DNA of 64,000 nt from Heliocidaris erythrogramma (taxonomy: Eukaryota > Echinodermata > Echinoidea > Camarodonta > Echinometridae): the NCBI GenBank assembly GCA_025617745.1, contig CM046863.1:55876498-55940497 (forward strand), in the 5' to 3' direction. Every line of letters begins with the position of its first letter. The first letter of the stretch is position 1. This document shows, one piece after another, positions 47,200-60,229 of this stretch. The notes beneath the pieces are model-generated. The model did not search any database, had not been told where the DNA came from, and saw only the letters and a program-made list of their open reading frames with translations. Both the position numbers and the translations under genes were made by a program.

Positions 47200-48235
47200 C
47201 ACATATGATTTATCCATAACATTCCTAGCGATGTATGTGTGATTTTTGCTTTAGAACAGTAATGTATATATATATATATATACAATTACAATTAATTTAC
47301 TTTGAAATCTGGCTAAGGCCAAACCTGAAATAATAATAATAATAATATCAATGTCGTATGACTTGTTAGCTGCATTGTTGGAATTCGAATATCTTATTTT
47401 CTTTTGGTAACTGGAGTTATTCACTAATAACTTTCTAATTGGGACCAGTACAATATTATGTCTCTGAAATCAACAAAATGAATAGTGCAGGTGCCCATAA
47501 TTACAACAAAAAAAAAGATTCATAATAAGAAGCATTTTACTACATATATTAACTCAGTGACTTCAAAATAAGTAAATAGATAGAATTACCATTTATTTAA
47601 AAAAATGGCACCTAAATGTTTTTCCGAACTTTGAATCCCGGAAATCTTCTATAATTCTTAACATATCAAAACTCGATTTTATCGATTCAATTTTTGACAA
47701 ATTATGTAGGAAATATACATATATATATATTTTTTTAAATAGGGCACAACGAACCTCGGGCCCCGAGTTATAGGTGGCCCCATATCGAGAATTAATCAGC
47801 ATCAAAAACTCTATTTATATGCCAAATGTCATGTCTTTGTTGAAAAGTGCACAATTACTTCACTATTCCGCTGGACTATTTTCCCAGGTCCACATGAGCG
47901 TTGCTGTAGCTTAAGCTCAAGCAGCGTTGAGTAGCTGTCCGATCAACGTACATCTACAAAACTGCAGTAACATTATGGGATGGTTCGTTCCTCTTCTGGA
48001 GGGAACCCTACAAAAGGTACCACATTTAATGACGAAACGACTGCGAAATTCTTTTTGTGCGTTTCTAAATTTAACATCGACGAGGTGCTGGTAAACATGA
48101 AGTAAGTAGGAGACAGAAATCGAACCTGAACGTAACATGCAAGGTATTTGATACTATCCAAAATTTTACGAAAGTCCTCTTGCTTGCTTTCCATCTATCC
48201 GCCCCTCAATGACCAATTTTTCTAGTCAGATTCAG
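47200..48235. repeat. Dispersed repeat family R, copy 1 (3' part)
   Basis: Continues copy 1 after the LINE: GCGATGTATGTGTGATTTT, GCTAAGGCCAAACCTG and TTATGGGATGGTTCG-type blocks match 63040-63840. The last part also matches 60240-60640. It contains a (TA)n run at about 47264-47282. Confidence 0.7.
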
Positions 48236-48816
48236 AATCAGATTTTATTGACTGTTTTCAGTCATATTCACATAATGCTGTAGTGCGCAAAATGTAATAA
48301 ATACAATAACAACAATTATAACAATGATGTTTTTTTCCATAGATATTGGCACATAATTAAATATTAATAAGTAAAATATATGATGCACAAATATTGACCT
48401 ATTAAGTGATGTTGAAAAACAGTTGGACATGTTTAAAAGCAAAGCTTGTATATTACATGTCCAGAAACATAAAACTTAATCATGAATGGGTCGTTCAATA
48501 ATATTAAATAAATGAGGCATCATTACGAGAAGCAAATTATTGATACGAGAAATTTGATAAGTGAGTCGAGGTAGAAGAACAACTGCCTCAACCCACAAGA
48601 AAAAGTTAAGTGTGAAAGTAAAGTGAAAGTGCAAGACGGTATGGAAACAAAAGAGAATGAGAGGAATGAAAAATGAAAAAAAGTGAGCTTAAGTCAATGT
48701 GATCATTCCAAGATAATTTACTATCAGTAGTTACACCTAAGAACTTCAATGAAATAGAAATACTAATACTGCTTCTGCTGCTGTTGATATGACAACCTTA
48801 CTCCTACCAATACTAT

Positions 48817-48821
<5 letters not shown>

Positions 48822-48852
<31 letters not shown>
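48822..48852. repeat. (TAC)n microsatellite
   Basis: About ten ACT/TAC units immediately upstream of the LINE fragment at 48853. Confidence 0.85.
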
Positions 48853-49215
48853 AACGTTATATCCCATCACGGACTCTACGCTCTTCATCTCAATCCCTCC
48901 TTCAACTTCCACGCCGCATTTAATCTACATCCTATGGACGAAGATCACTTTTACATGCCGCCCCTGCATTATGGAACGACTTACCACTTTATATTCGTAC
49001 AGCAAACAATGTGAACACTTTCAAATCCTTGTTAAAAACCTACTTGTTTAATGTTGCCTACGCTTGAATGTACTGTTTTATAAATGTATCACTTAAATGT
49101 TTATGTTGTGTATTAATTATTCAATATAATACATGTATTTTCTCTTCACTTCTAAAAAACGCTTAGAGGCTTTAGCATTTTGAGCTATATAAGTATCTAT
49201 TATTATTATTATTAC
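48853..49215 (+). mobile_element. 5'-truncated LINE fragment, RT-ORF C-terminus
   Basis: The + strand up to the stop at 49067 reads GRRSLLHAAPALWNDLPLYI then TFKSLLKTYLFNVAYA, the terminal motif of CR1/RTE-type ORF2 proteins (AP-x-LWN-x-LP). An in-frame stop upstream shows decay. A 3' UTR follows, ending in a (TATTAT)n-type tail at 49197-49215. Confidence 0.7.
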
Positions 49216-49224
49216 TACTACTAC

Positions 49225-50880
49225 TACTACATAGTAGAGAGCTTAAGTTAATGCACTTCCCAAACTGAGACCCAAATAGCATACCGTTAAATATAAAGTT
49301 GAGTTCTGGTCATGAGATTGAACTGTGACAGAAACTGTTTTAAAGCAATTGGGAAAGGTTGATTATATATAATAATTGGTGTATGCTGTAAGGTCTTGGA
49401 ATCACCGAAATGATAAGAAATTAACTCAATCCTTTTGAGAATCACATGCACTGCACACAGAAATGTGTATATGGGACTACACACAAATGTTCGCCATATT
49501 TTGAATATGAGGGCATTTGAAGAGCAACCCTTTTCAGGGGACATTTCTACTATGATATTCTTCAAAACTAACATAAAAATAATGAGAGTGATCATAACAT
49601 TTTTTTTTCACCTTTCCCAGAACTGAAGCTTCCCTTTAAAACTTATTTGTGCTTACATAATTATCTCTTGCTTATACACTGCCTTGCATCTATTGTTGAA
49701 TTTTACAGCCCTTGACTTGGTAGAGCTATTGATTCAAAACTTTTGCATTGAAAGAACTGTGATAGTTCAACATATTTAGAATCATAAGCGAAAATTGAAG
49801 AATATGAAAGAATGTTGTCTCCTTGCTATTAACTTTTAAAGGGAACTTGACGGTACGGTAGTATACAATTATATCTCTTCGCTAACTTTTGTGGTTTGTA
49901 TTTCATTTTCGTTTAGAAGATGCATTATGACATTATGAATACAAAACCTATTTAGACGGCATTTCCAACTTGAATGAATTATAAAAGTATAAAGTATCAT
50001 TGCAGGGTTGTCTTTATAACATGGCAAGCACAGAGAAATACACATTTGAATACACGGTCAAACATATATCAAACAATGATAAATAGATAACGACGTCGAT
50101 AGCAAAAAGTACAAAACTCTACCCTCTTATTTTTATTTGAGTGTGCATAAGCTCCTTTGCAATTACACATCAGGAACCATTCTATACAAGGTGACTCGAA
50201 TATCGTGAATATTCAAACTAAGCGTCGTCAGTTTTCTAACATAAAGAAAGTCAGCTACGTCGCACCCTTTCATTTGCATATGAATGTGGAAAAGTTGTAT
50301 TCTAGTTTGATATCTAGGAATCGCCCTGTGCAAGTTGATTCGATCTCTATGAATATTCATACCATGCGTCGCCACGCTGAAAAATACCATCTTGCTATCA
50401 ATATTGGGCTATACTAGATAAGTTATATAACAGCACCAGTTAGTGTTAACCCCAGCCCATTTAATTCGGAATGGTTGTTGTTTACACACTAATCTGGTGT
50501 GGCCTTATATAAATACGGATATGATTTTAAATTAACAACCTTTTTTTCATTGCATTGATCTTTTTACATAGACCAATCAGGGTCGTTGGTGTGGATAATC
50601 AAAATATCCACTTTCTGCGCTCTGATGCAATGCAAATTTGTTATGATATTGCTCAAATTATAGCGGCTTGTACTTCTGGTGCCGTGGTGAATAGCTGCGT
50701 TCCAAAGGATTAATGGGTTTGTTGAACACTCTAACTTGAATAAGAAGATAGTGTAACTGAAAATCTTACTTTCAACAATAATTATGATCTCATACTAAGT
50801 TGGTTCACAAGATTTATGAGGGAGGGCGCCATCAGACAATATGTAATACACGTGAGTTTGTGTTTGCTCTAGTATTTTTT
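49225..50880. repeat. Dispersed repeat family R, copy 2
   Basis: Shares AAACTGAGACCCAAATAGCA, TCTTTATAACATGGCA and ACACGGTCAAACATAT with the other copies. Its second half (50110-50880) matches 60600-61170 (CATTTGCATATGAATGTGG-type block). No gene is recognised. Confidence 0.65.
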
Positions 50881-50883
50881 TAT

Positions 50884-51792
50884 TAAAGGAGAATTACGCT
50901 CAAAAATAAAGACGATAGTGTTCAAAGGTGTTATTTATTCCTACTTGTTAGGCTATATGGCTTCGCCTCAAAATATACGAGATCGATACGAATCAAGATT
51001 TTCTGAGCAAAATTTACCATCTGCTAGCAATATGTATCGTCTGCTAGCAGCACATGGGGGCTGCCATTTTGTTTATGTGTACAAGAAGATTTTCTTAATC
51101 CAAATGCTCAATTGCCTTTTTCAAAATTAAAAACCCATTTGAGATTAAAAATATAGAATAGATATGTCAATTTATTTTTAAACTGAAGATTTCCTTATAT
51201 ATTTCTGTTGAAAATCGATATTCGCTTAATAGATATCTATTTTCTCGATACTGGACGTATGGGACGGAGCAAATGAATTCAAATTTTATGGATGCTTCTT
51301 CCCTGAGCATCTATAGCGGCAAACTATGCATTCACCTGCTTTCGGATAATGGACTTGAAAAGTCAGAATGCATGCTGCATATATTATGTTCTGCTCTGTT
51401 TGGCAAACCCAAGAAAATATATTTTTGTTAAGCAAAACCAGACAATTTAAAAGTATCATTATAAAGAATCAATTTTTATGATACATGTAAACACCCACTT
51501 TATGTTTTTCGTCACATATGGGATTTTAGGTAATGAAGAAAATCAATTTAGGATTTGGATTCAAAATATCTTCCTGACTGGAACATTTCTCAATGGTTCA
51601 TGTACAACTCCAAATCAGCAAGAAAATGGCAGCCCCCATGTAAATGAGTAGGAGACGATACCGGGTGTTGGAATATCTTTATTTATACCCTTTCTGATAT
51701 CTTATTAGAAAATGATTTAGGCCAATAAGTAGGAATATATTACACCTTCCAATATAAGTAAATTTGTAATCAGGGGTTAATTCTCCTTTAAG
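50884..51792. mobile_element. Long-TIR hairpin MITE (about 909 bp)
   Basis: Ends are TTAAAGGAGAATTA and TAATTCTCCTTTAA. Inverted similarity extends inward imperfectly for at least 170 bp: GGTGTTATTTATTCCTACTT versus GGTGTAATATATTCCTACTT, and TATCGTCTGCTAGCAG / CATGGGGGCTGCCATTTT versus their inverses near 51626-51665. Non-coding; the ORF at 50918-51130 lies in the TIR. Target duplication is unclear. Confidence 0.75.
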
Positions 51793-51852
51793 TTGTCCAT
51801 AATCATTACACTTTCAGACTGAACTGAGTAAGGAACGGATAAAGGCAGTAAT

Positions 51853-53125
51853 ATGGCCTACGCAACACGTGCAAAAGCTGGTCGCAGTACGGGAGACACG
51901 GCTACAGAGCCCACACATAAAGATTCGTGTAATGGTACTGATTTCTACGAAGGCTCTCTCGCGATGACCCCCGGCCCCGTTCCTAGTGCTAGTAGTACGA
52001 GTGATAATGTCAACGAAACAAGTGCTAGCGGTAATATCACCTCATTACGAAATGATATCATGGCCGCTATACAAGGTATAAACTTAAAGCTGCATACTTT
52101 GATTGAGGGTCAGACAAAAGCAGAAAAAAAGCTCAATGAGGTGGAACATTCCTCGCAGTTTTTGAGTGGAAAGATGACGGATGTGGAGTCAAAGGTTGGC
52201 ACTTTGGAAAGCACAGCAGAAAGAAATGAAAAGGATGTTAGAAAAGCTAAATCTGACATCACATCTCTCCAAGAGGAGGTGAATCGAATGGAACGTTATT
52301 CAAGAAGATTCAATCTACGGTTTGGAGGCTTTATAGAAAAGAAGGATGAGAATCCCATCCTTCGTATTCGTCATTTTATCAACAACGAGCTGAAGATAGA
52401 TGCACGAATCGAAAAAGCACATAGAGTGGGTATACAAAGAGTTGGTGTTAACCGACTAACCCCCTGTTCAGACGCTATTCAGTTTATACCGAAACTCGAT
52501 AAAGAAACGACGTATAAAAAAATCATCGTACAGCTAACGGGTCGTTCAGACGCATATTGCGACCGTCGTGAAAAAGGTGATATAGATGCGCAGTTTCCCA
52601 CTGCGCGTGTTATTATGATCACGAGGTATCCGCGGAAGAGAGGTAAAAGGTCACCTTTCACGCGCGCTCCCGTTAAGCCCCGCCCAGTTATACCGTTCAG
52701 GTATGGTCGCCATACGTTCAGACGGACACGGAACAGTGATTCTTTATCGAGTTCTAGTTCGAAACGATGCTCTGACCCTCGTTTCGCTATACGTCGTTTC
52801 GTTAGTCAGCGTTCAGACGCAAAATTTCATCGTATAGCTATACCGTTCTAGTATAGCTATACCGTTTTGGTATAGATTTTTAGCGTCTGAACACCCAGAT
52901 ATTCTCGTCAAGTTTTTGTGCAGACCGGAGAGAGATTTGGTAGTAAAGAAGATAAAGCAAGATTACCGTAACTCTGGATATTTTGTCACGGATGATCTCA
53001 CAACCATGGATAGGAAAAAGAAAGAAACTCTTCTCCCTGTCATGAGACAAGCACATGAGAGTGGCAAAAGACCTAGATTCATACAAGGAAAACTTTTCAT
53101 CGACAAAAAACTCTACACCCCATAA
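51853..53125 (+). pseudogene. L1-like ORF1 (coiled coil, RRM), interrupted by a MITE
   Basis: 51853-52464 encodes a polar N-terminus, a coiled coil over roughly residues 75-145 (AEKKLNEVEHSSQFLSGKM, KVGTLESTAERNEKDVRKAK) and the RRM entry (MERYSRRFNLRFGG, IEKAHRVG). The frame then runs into an inserted element and resumes at about 52897 with PDILVKFLCRPERDLVVKKI to the stop at 53123-53125. L1 ORF1 proteins are trimeric RNA-binding chaperones of the retrotransposon RNP. The ORF reading through the insert (to 52851) is accidental. Confidence 0.85.
52465..52893. mobile_element. MITE with TGTTCAGACGCTA ends inside L1 ORF1
   Basis: Ends TGTTCAGACGCTA and TAGCGTCTGAACA, 429 bp, with CCC on both sides (possible 3-bp duplication, ambiguous because of a C run). 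The GTTCAGACGC motif recurs internally several times in both orientations, with GGTATAGCTATACC-type palindromes. No transposase. Confidence 0.75.
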
Positions 53126-53459
53126 ATATAGACCCCTATCTACAAGAGTGACATATATCTGAGAATTTTATGTACATTTATACATTTTATTGAAAAGTGA
53201 AAACTGTTTATTTTGTACAAGTATAGTGTATAAGATCAAAGAATTGACATGGTCACTATTGGCAGCTACTTTTCTTCATGTTCAAATTGGAGCAATTTAT
53301 AGCACAATTGGAAGCCTATAAGTCTAGGCTGTAAAATAAAATCTTCAAAATTTTAATCTTCAAAATAGGTACAAAAAAAGATGAAAAGGCAGAAAAGGTG
53401 ACAGTTCAAATGTATGCAAAAAAAGGTGGAAAAAATAGGATTTAAGAATATGATCGGTG
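53126..53459. other. Inter-ORF region of the L1-like element
   Basis: A-rich sequence without coding signal between ORF1 and the endonuclease start; no usable ORF2 start codon is visible in this copy. Confidence 0.5.
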
Positions 53460-54630
53460 GAAGGAGAAATTAGTTTTAAAATTTTGTTCTCTTAATGTCA
53501 GGGGAATAAATGATTCTTTTAAACGGTGATGTGTTTTTACTTGGCTAAGAGAACAAGATTATTATCTGTATCTTCTTCAAGAAACTCATTCTAACTCTTC
53601 AAATGAAAGGAAATGGATTCATGAATGGGGTTATAAAATTTATTTCTCTCATGGTACATCAGAACGTGCTGGAGTATGTATATTACTGAATCCAAAGTTT
53701 CACTGTGAAGTTCAAAAAACTTATTCAGACCAAGAAGGGAGGATTCTGTTATTAAAATTAAGGGTGAAGCAGTGGATAGTTACCCTTGTAAATGTGTATG
53801 GCCCTAATATAGATGATGGTGTTTTCTTTGATAAATTACATAAGACTGTTATAGATTATAGTGACGATCCATACATACTAGGAGGGGATTTTAATACAGT
53901 AATGTGTTGTCTTAAAGATAGATTTCCGAATCATTTCCAAAATCACCCCAAATGTAAGAGGTCAATAGATAATATGATAGCAGATTTAGATCTCGTTTAT
54001 ATTTGGAGAGCCAAAAACCCTAACAACATAGCATATACATGGGGGTTCAAAGCAGCTTGTACTTCAAGAAGTCGTTTAGATTTTTCCTCATCTCTCAGAG
54101 TTTGGCGCAAATGGTGGAAAGATGCGATATCGGGTTTGGATATTATTCTAATCACTCTATTATTGATTTGTATTTGCAAAAGAATGAAGTGAAAAGAGGA
54201 CCTGGATTTTGGAGATTAAATGTTAGTCTTCTAATGAAAAATGAGAATGTTTTGGAAATCCGTGATTTTATCAATACTTTCAAAGAAGAGTATAAAGATA
54301 TGTTACCTTTAAATAAATGGGAATATTTTAAGTTTAAAATAAAAGACAAATTTATTGAGGTGTCATCTCGAACTAAAAAAGGAGAAATTATGAAAAGTAA
54401 AGAATTATTGGAAGAAATTAACAGGTTAAAGAGATTGGTAGAGAATTGTAAATCTGTACCACAAGATGTAATAGATACTTACCAAAATAAATTTTCAGAC
54501 TTTGAGAGATTACAGGAGAAACGAGTGAAAGGTATTATGATTAGAAGTAGAGTACGCTGGATACTAGAAGGAGAAAAAAATTCGAAATATTTTTTTAACT
54601 TAGAAAAAAGGAATTATCAATTAAAACATA

Positions 54631-57105
54631 TGTGACCCGTCACGTCAAAATGAGACAGAAGTCGCATTTTTTGAAATTGCATTTTATTATTGTTTATTAT
54701 TCTCCGTTTCATAAGCTTTAATTTGGTATATAGTTTAACTCTAGGGAGCGAGTATTAGTGGAGATAATAGCTTTTGAATCTTGAGTAAAGTAGGGCTGTG
54801 CATGGCAAAGTATTTCTTCGAGAAAAACGCTTTCAAAGTTTGACTTCCTTTTTGCAGTCATGCAGCGTTTTCCGTTTGTAATGTCAACTAGATTTGGATA
54901 AAGCACTTAGCAACCGTTTATTAATTCTAATAAAAACTAGTGCTTATGTTTCTTTAGATCTCTTCTCATGAATTTTAATTCATTTAAGCCATGAACGCTT
55001 TAAAGAGGAACAAATCAAGTAGTTTCACGGCACTGAAAAAGCTTCCCGCATCAACTTTTTCATGCTTTTTTCGTTGAGCCTTTCCGATGCCGGTATGATT
55101 TTCTTAAAGGGTTGATTAACCTAGCTATAGTCAAAAGGTTTATAAGTCTGTCATTTTGTGCGGGGAAATGTATTAGATTATAGTTCAAACTTTCAGAGGT
55201 TTTTATGTCATATTTTTTTCTGAATTAATCATGTAAACTTGATTTCTTTCAATGTTATTTGCTTTCTTTTTAAAGCTTGGATTCTATTGTCGCAAAGTCA
55301 TTCAATTGTGGCAAATTTACTGATTAGACTAGTCTTTACCAACAATAATATTGACAGAGATCGTTGATGTCTGCGTATGAAGCTTACTTTTTTTACTTTT
55401 CGTCTTGTGAAAGAGCAATAGAAATCGCCGCTCTCTTATGCAGGAGAATTAACACACGATTATTGATTTTCTCTCTCCTTCTACATCACGCACCTGTTTC
55501 ATAATCTCGACAGTTTTATTTCTTTCTTTTGAAAGCTAACTCTCTTTTCGGTTCGCTCATTACTTATTACCAGATTAAACAACGATGGAATGAAACAGAA
55601 TCATGATAAAGAAATTTTATCCTGCTCTAGTTAGTTCTACCTTTAAAAAATGTTTATAAAAGCGTCTTTCTTTTCTTTTCGCCATGTCAAAGAGGTATAG
55701 AATTCGCCCCTTTCAAAGAACAAGGATTAAGTCACATCCTGCCTTCGCGAGACGATTGATTTTTTCTTCTCTTTCATTGTCCTTCTCAGGGGCCGCGGAA
55801 CGTCTTGGAAAGTGGAGGGGCTAAATGGGGGGGGGGGGGGGGGGGGGGGGGGGGGAGGGGCTGCGTGTATAACCACATTTTGGCACTGCCATACGTTTCC
55901 ACGTGTTTACTGGAAAAAGTGGGGGGCTGCAGCCCCCCCCCACCCCAGCCCCCGGTTCCGCGGTCCCTGCTTCTCAATCACGAGCTTGTGTCATAATCTC
56001 CACACAGGTCCTTTTCTGTATGGTTAAAAAGCTTCATTTCTTTTATCATCAATTCCCCATGTTCAACAGCAGGATAAAGATAAACGCCCGAACAATTCTC
56101 TCTCTCCTTCTAAATCTTTCACCTGTATCATAATTTCGACTGTTCTTCTTAATTCTATTTTGAAAGCTAACTCTTTCTTGTCTGTTCGGCTTTTTTTACG
56201 AAAAAGAGATTTGGCCGCTATTTATCATCATGTTGACTGGCGGTATGAACATGACGAAGGCAAACTGCATCTTAGCTTGAAAGTCCATCGTTTCTCCCCG
56301 CTCTATAGTTAACTCAAGCTTAAAACAAATCAGATACTTGTTTCATTATCGCAACGGAGGGCCTTTTCATTCTAGTTTTTAAAAATAATTTTCTTTTATT
56401 TTCGTCCGTTAAAAAGAGTTATAGAATTGGCCGCTTTTTATCGTCATGTTCAAAAGCGGGATAGAGATAAACTGCTTCTTAGCGCCGCTCTAGTTAACTA
56501 GAGCTTAAAAATAAATAATAATGACAACTGTTTTTTTGTAAAAATTGACACCCAGACAATTCTCTCTCTCCTTCTAAATCTTTCACCTGTAATTGACCGC
56601 TAATTATCATCATGTTGACTGGCGGTATGAACATGACGAAGACAAACTGCATCCTAGCTTGAAAATCATCGTTTCTCCCCGCCCAATAGTTAACTGAAGC
56701 TTAAAACAAATCAGATACTTGTTTCATTATCGCAACCGAGGGCCTTTTCACTCTATTTAAAAAAAAAAAATTCTTTTATTTTCGGCTGTTAAAAAGAGTT
56801 ATAGAATTGGCCGCTTTTTATTGTCATGTTCCAAAGCGGGATATAGATAAACTGCTTCTTAGCGCCGCTGTAAAAAATAATTTCTACTGTTCTTCTTAAT
56901 TCTATTTTGAAAGCTAACTCTTTCTTGTCTGTTCGGCTTTTTAAACGAATAGGAGATTTGACCGCAAATTATCATCATGTTGACTGGCGGTATGAACATC
57001 AGCGAAGAAAAGAAAATGACGAAATTTGAAGTTTTTAAAGATTTGCCCAATTTTCTCGAGTTCTAGCCCAGCGACTTCTGTCTCATTTTGTCGTGACGGG
57101 TCACA
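54631..57105. mobile_element. TGTGACCC element, long copy (2475 bp, TA target)
   Basis: Inverted ends TGTGACCCGTCACG(T/A)CAAAA continuing to GAGACAGAAGTCGC, about 36 bp, flanked by TA. Removing the element plus one TA rejoins the ORF2 frame exactly. The interior has imperfect direct repeats (about 56085-56480 and 56550-56880), a G run near 55826-55855 and a C run near 55935; no transposase ORF is recognisable. Tc1/mariner-type by target site. Confidence 0.88.
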
Positions 57106-58706
57106 TATACAGAAACTAGAAACTAGTGATGGAATTATTACTCATCCACAACAAATATTGGAAGAAGAAAAGAAATTTTATGAATGTCTATACTCTTAAT
57201 GTCATATTAAAGAAACAGATTTTAGTAATCTAAATACACTAGAATTTAAGACGGTTAAAGCTGAAGACAAAGAGGTATGTGGTAAATATGTATTGGAAAT
57301 AGAATGCTACGAATCAATACAATCTATAAACTCAAATAAAACGCCAGGTACAGATGGACTACCAGGGGAATTTTACAAGATGTTTTGGCCAGAAATAAAA
57401 GAAATACTTTGTGAGATGTTTAATGCCTGTTTTGAAAAAGGGATCATGTGTTCCTCAATGCGTAGAAGTATTATCACTTTATTACCAAAAAATGAAAAGA
57501 ATACTTTCCTTTTAAAAAATTGGCGACCAAAAAGTCTTCTTAACACTGACTACAAGATTCTTGCTAAGATTTTAGGAAATAGGTACCAATTAAATTTTCA
57601 CGAGAAGGGTTAATAGACCTGAATTATCAATCAAAAATTGAAGAAATTAATAAATTAATACGTATATGGAGTCTACAAAATCTTACTCTTTATGGAAAGG
57701 TTACTATCATTAAAAATCTCCTGATACCAAAGTTTGTTTATTTATTAACAATACTGCCAAATCCTCGAAAGAAATTCTTTGACGAATTTCAGAACATGTT
57801 CTTTCGTTTTCTGTGGAACGGAAAACAAGACCGCATTAAGAGGAGTATACTGTACAATGAATATAATGCAGGTGGAATAAAGATGTTACATGTATATTCT
57901 TTCTGCTTGGCCCAAAAATTAGTCTGGATACAAAGATTTTTTGATAAAGAAAATGAGGGAAAATGGAAGATCTTTTTCCAGAAAAAAATATCAAGTTTTG
58001 GTGGAAATAGAATGTTTGGATGGAATTTTTTTAGAAAGAGATGTCCCTGTAATAGATAGTATTTTTTGGTCAGATATATTAAAGGCATGGTCAGGTTATA
58101 GGTATTTTAATCCAGTTAAATTTAAAGATGTTTTTAATGAACCCTTATGGCTTAACTCCCATATACGGAAAAAAAAAGATGGAAAACTAGTTTTCTACAA
58201 GAAATGGCTCAAAGCTGGAATTGTATGTGAAAGATATGTGAAAGATATATATAAAACCCAACTATGCCTTTAAATCCTTTGATGAAATAACCATTCAATA
58301 TGGGCAGCTAAGCTTTATAGAATATCTGTCATTGCTAAATGCTTTTCCTAAAGAATGGAAAAATATTTTGAGAGGTGAAATGGCTGAAGAAAGTGATAGT
58401 GATCCGCTACAGTATCTCAATGTGTTGCTAGCAAAAAAGAAAGTATCTAAATTTCGTTACAACAATTTATTACTGAGGTATTTAACTAAAGTGGAAGATA
58501 CAAATCAGCAAGAAAAATGGGAAATTGAGATTGGATGTAATTTGGGCAGTAGTAATGATACATGGCGTACTAGGTTTGAATCATTGTATACATGCACAGT
58601 TGACAACAAAATAAGGGTTTTCCAATTTAAATTTATTCATAGGATAGTGGCAACAGAAAAATACCTGTTTGATATTAAACAAAGAGATAGCCTTCTATGT
58701 AATATT

Positions 58707-59378
58707 TGTGACCCGACGCCTCAAAACCTACAATAAGTCGCCAAAATATTTTTTTTCTTTTATACATTTTCTGAAAGTAGAGATTCTCAGCTTTCCAATG
58801 GTATATCACTTGCCTAGTTTACTCAATGATAACACCTTAAATATCACATTTAGGATCAGTATGTAACCAGCAATCAATAACTCCTATTCAGAGAAAATGG
58901 CCATTTAAGTTCGGAACAAACATGACAAAGGAGTGCTAAACCTTCGCTCTCTGTGTGCGCCCAAGTAAAACTGGGTATTCAAATGGCCATAGCAACCTGT
59001 ATAAAGGGATATATCAGATTAGGCTGAATTTTGGCAAGCTGCTCCAGGAGGACCTATTCATTACTCACTCCAAAAATCAATTAAATACCTTCAGAGGTAA
59101 AGTAGTAATTTGGCATTGAATGAAAGTATTACAAATTTCGGCGATTTCAATTTTTTAGCTCGACAGGTGAAAAAAAGGAGTCATTTTAAAATGCCCAAAA
59201 AACATATTTCTACGTCGAATTACGACTCACAAACTTGCGACATGATAGAATGATAATGAAACTACCCATTTATATAAAAAACAGAAAATCGACTAATCCA
59301 AGCAAATTTACTATTTTGGGCTGTTTGCTACGTTGTGATCCGTACGACTTATTGTAGGTTTTGAGGCGGTGGGTCACA
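58707..59378. mobile_element. TGTGACCC MITE, copy 3 (672 bp)
   Basis: Inverted ends begin TGTGACCC, then CGCCTCAAAACCTACAATAA and GTCG, about 34 bp. TT/TA flanks fit a TA duplication with one later change; removing the element and one TA keeps the Cys-rich C-terminal ORF2 motif in frame. Subterminal sequence (AATAAGTCG) is shared with the copy at 10174-10836. Confidence 0.85.
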
Positions 59379-60229
59379 TATGTAAAGAATCAAAGCAAAC
59401 TATTTTACATTTATTTGTATTTTGTAAATATTCAAAAATACTGTGGAAGGCAATCTCACAGTGGCTTATGACCAGAGGTTTACTCGCACATCCTCTGTCT
59501 ACAGAGGAATATGCTTTGGTTATCAAAAAAGAACAATTTTCACTTTATAAATACAATAGTACTGACAGCTAAATATTTTATCTATAGCAAAAAAATATAA
59601 CAATAGCAAACCAACATTTGTTGTTTTTCTTAATTATATTCGGCACCAAGAGGAGTTACAAAAACAAATTGCTTTTAGTAAAGGAAAATTATCCTTTCAT
59701 AAAAAGAAATGGAAACCCTTTTTTTGATGACAGAAAAGGTTAAATACCTTTTCACCTCTACATGTATGTTTTCTTTTTATGAGATATATAAATTGCCTTG
59801 TTTTTCTAGGTTTGCCTATTATGTGATTACCAAAAGATGGAAGATGTGATAATGTCATGTAATATGGAGAAATAATTGCTTAATTATAAAAAAAAGATAT
59901 TTATGAGGTTGGCCTCACAGGTAAATGATGATAGAGTATAGTATAGGCTATATCTCTTTATTTCGGTAAAAAGCAGTTTCGGATAAAGAAATGACGAATT
60001 GTTTCAACACCAAATTGCTGATGAATCCAATCTCACATAAAACTATCGATATAAAATACATTCAGATCAGTGACGATACCTTTCTTGGAAACTCGAAGTT
60101 TGAACTATTCAAACTGATACTGATATGCATATAACTATTTCATTCGATCGGAGCTTCAATAAATATATCTAAAGATTACTCTTCCGAAATGTAAACTAAA
60201 TTTCATACAATAAAAAAAAAATAAACCAA

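Larger units (their letters stand above)
53460..59730 (+). pseudogene. L1/Tx1-like ORF2, fragmented
   Basis: Endonuclease from about 53480 (CSLNVRGINDSF, then an in-frame stop near 53528, LLQETHS, GGDFNTVMC, SRSRLDF) with a frame change near 54080-54110. The linker follows (RSRVRWILEGEKNSKYFFNL), ending at the MITE at 54631. It resumes at 57106 with RT fingers (NKTPGTDGLPGEFYK, LLPKNEKN, NWRPKSLLNTDYKILAK). Around 57600 the sequence jumps to the region after the active site (NYQSKIEEINKLI, LTLYGKVTIIKNLLIPKF), so the catalytic palm is missing. Further frames near 58000 and 58275 lead to the C-terminus, split again by the MITE at 58707. Non-functional. Confidence 0.85.
51800..59930 (+). mobile_element. 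L1/Tx1-like LINE, shattered by nested insertions
   Basis: Two-ORF non-LTR element: ORF1 with coiled coil and RRM-like region, ORF2 with APE endonuclease, RT and a C-terminal Cys-His-like motif (LLCNIC, then TILHLFVFCKYSKILW). Three DNA-element insertions (52465-52893, 54631-57105, 58707-59378) and one internal deletion near 57600-57615. The 5' limit is not defined; the 3' UTR probably ends near 59930. Confidence 0.85.

Noticed and set aside
51853..52851. A single 332-residue host coiled-coil protein
   Set aside because: The coiled coil and RRM match L1 ORF1; the last part is read-through into an inserted MITE, and the true ORF1 C-terminus resumes at about 52897.
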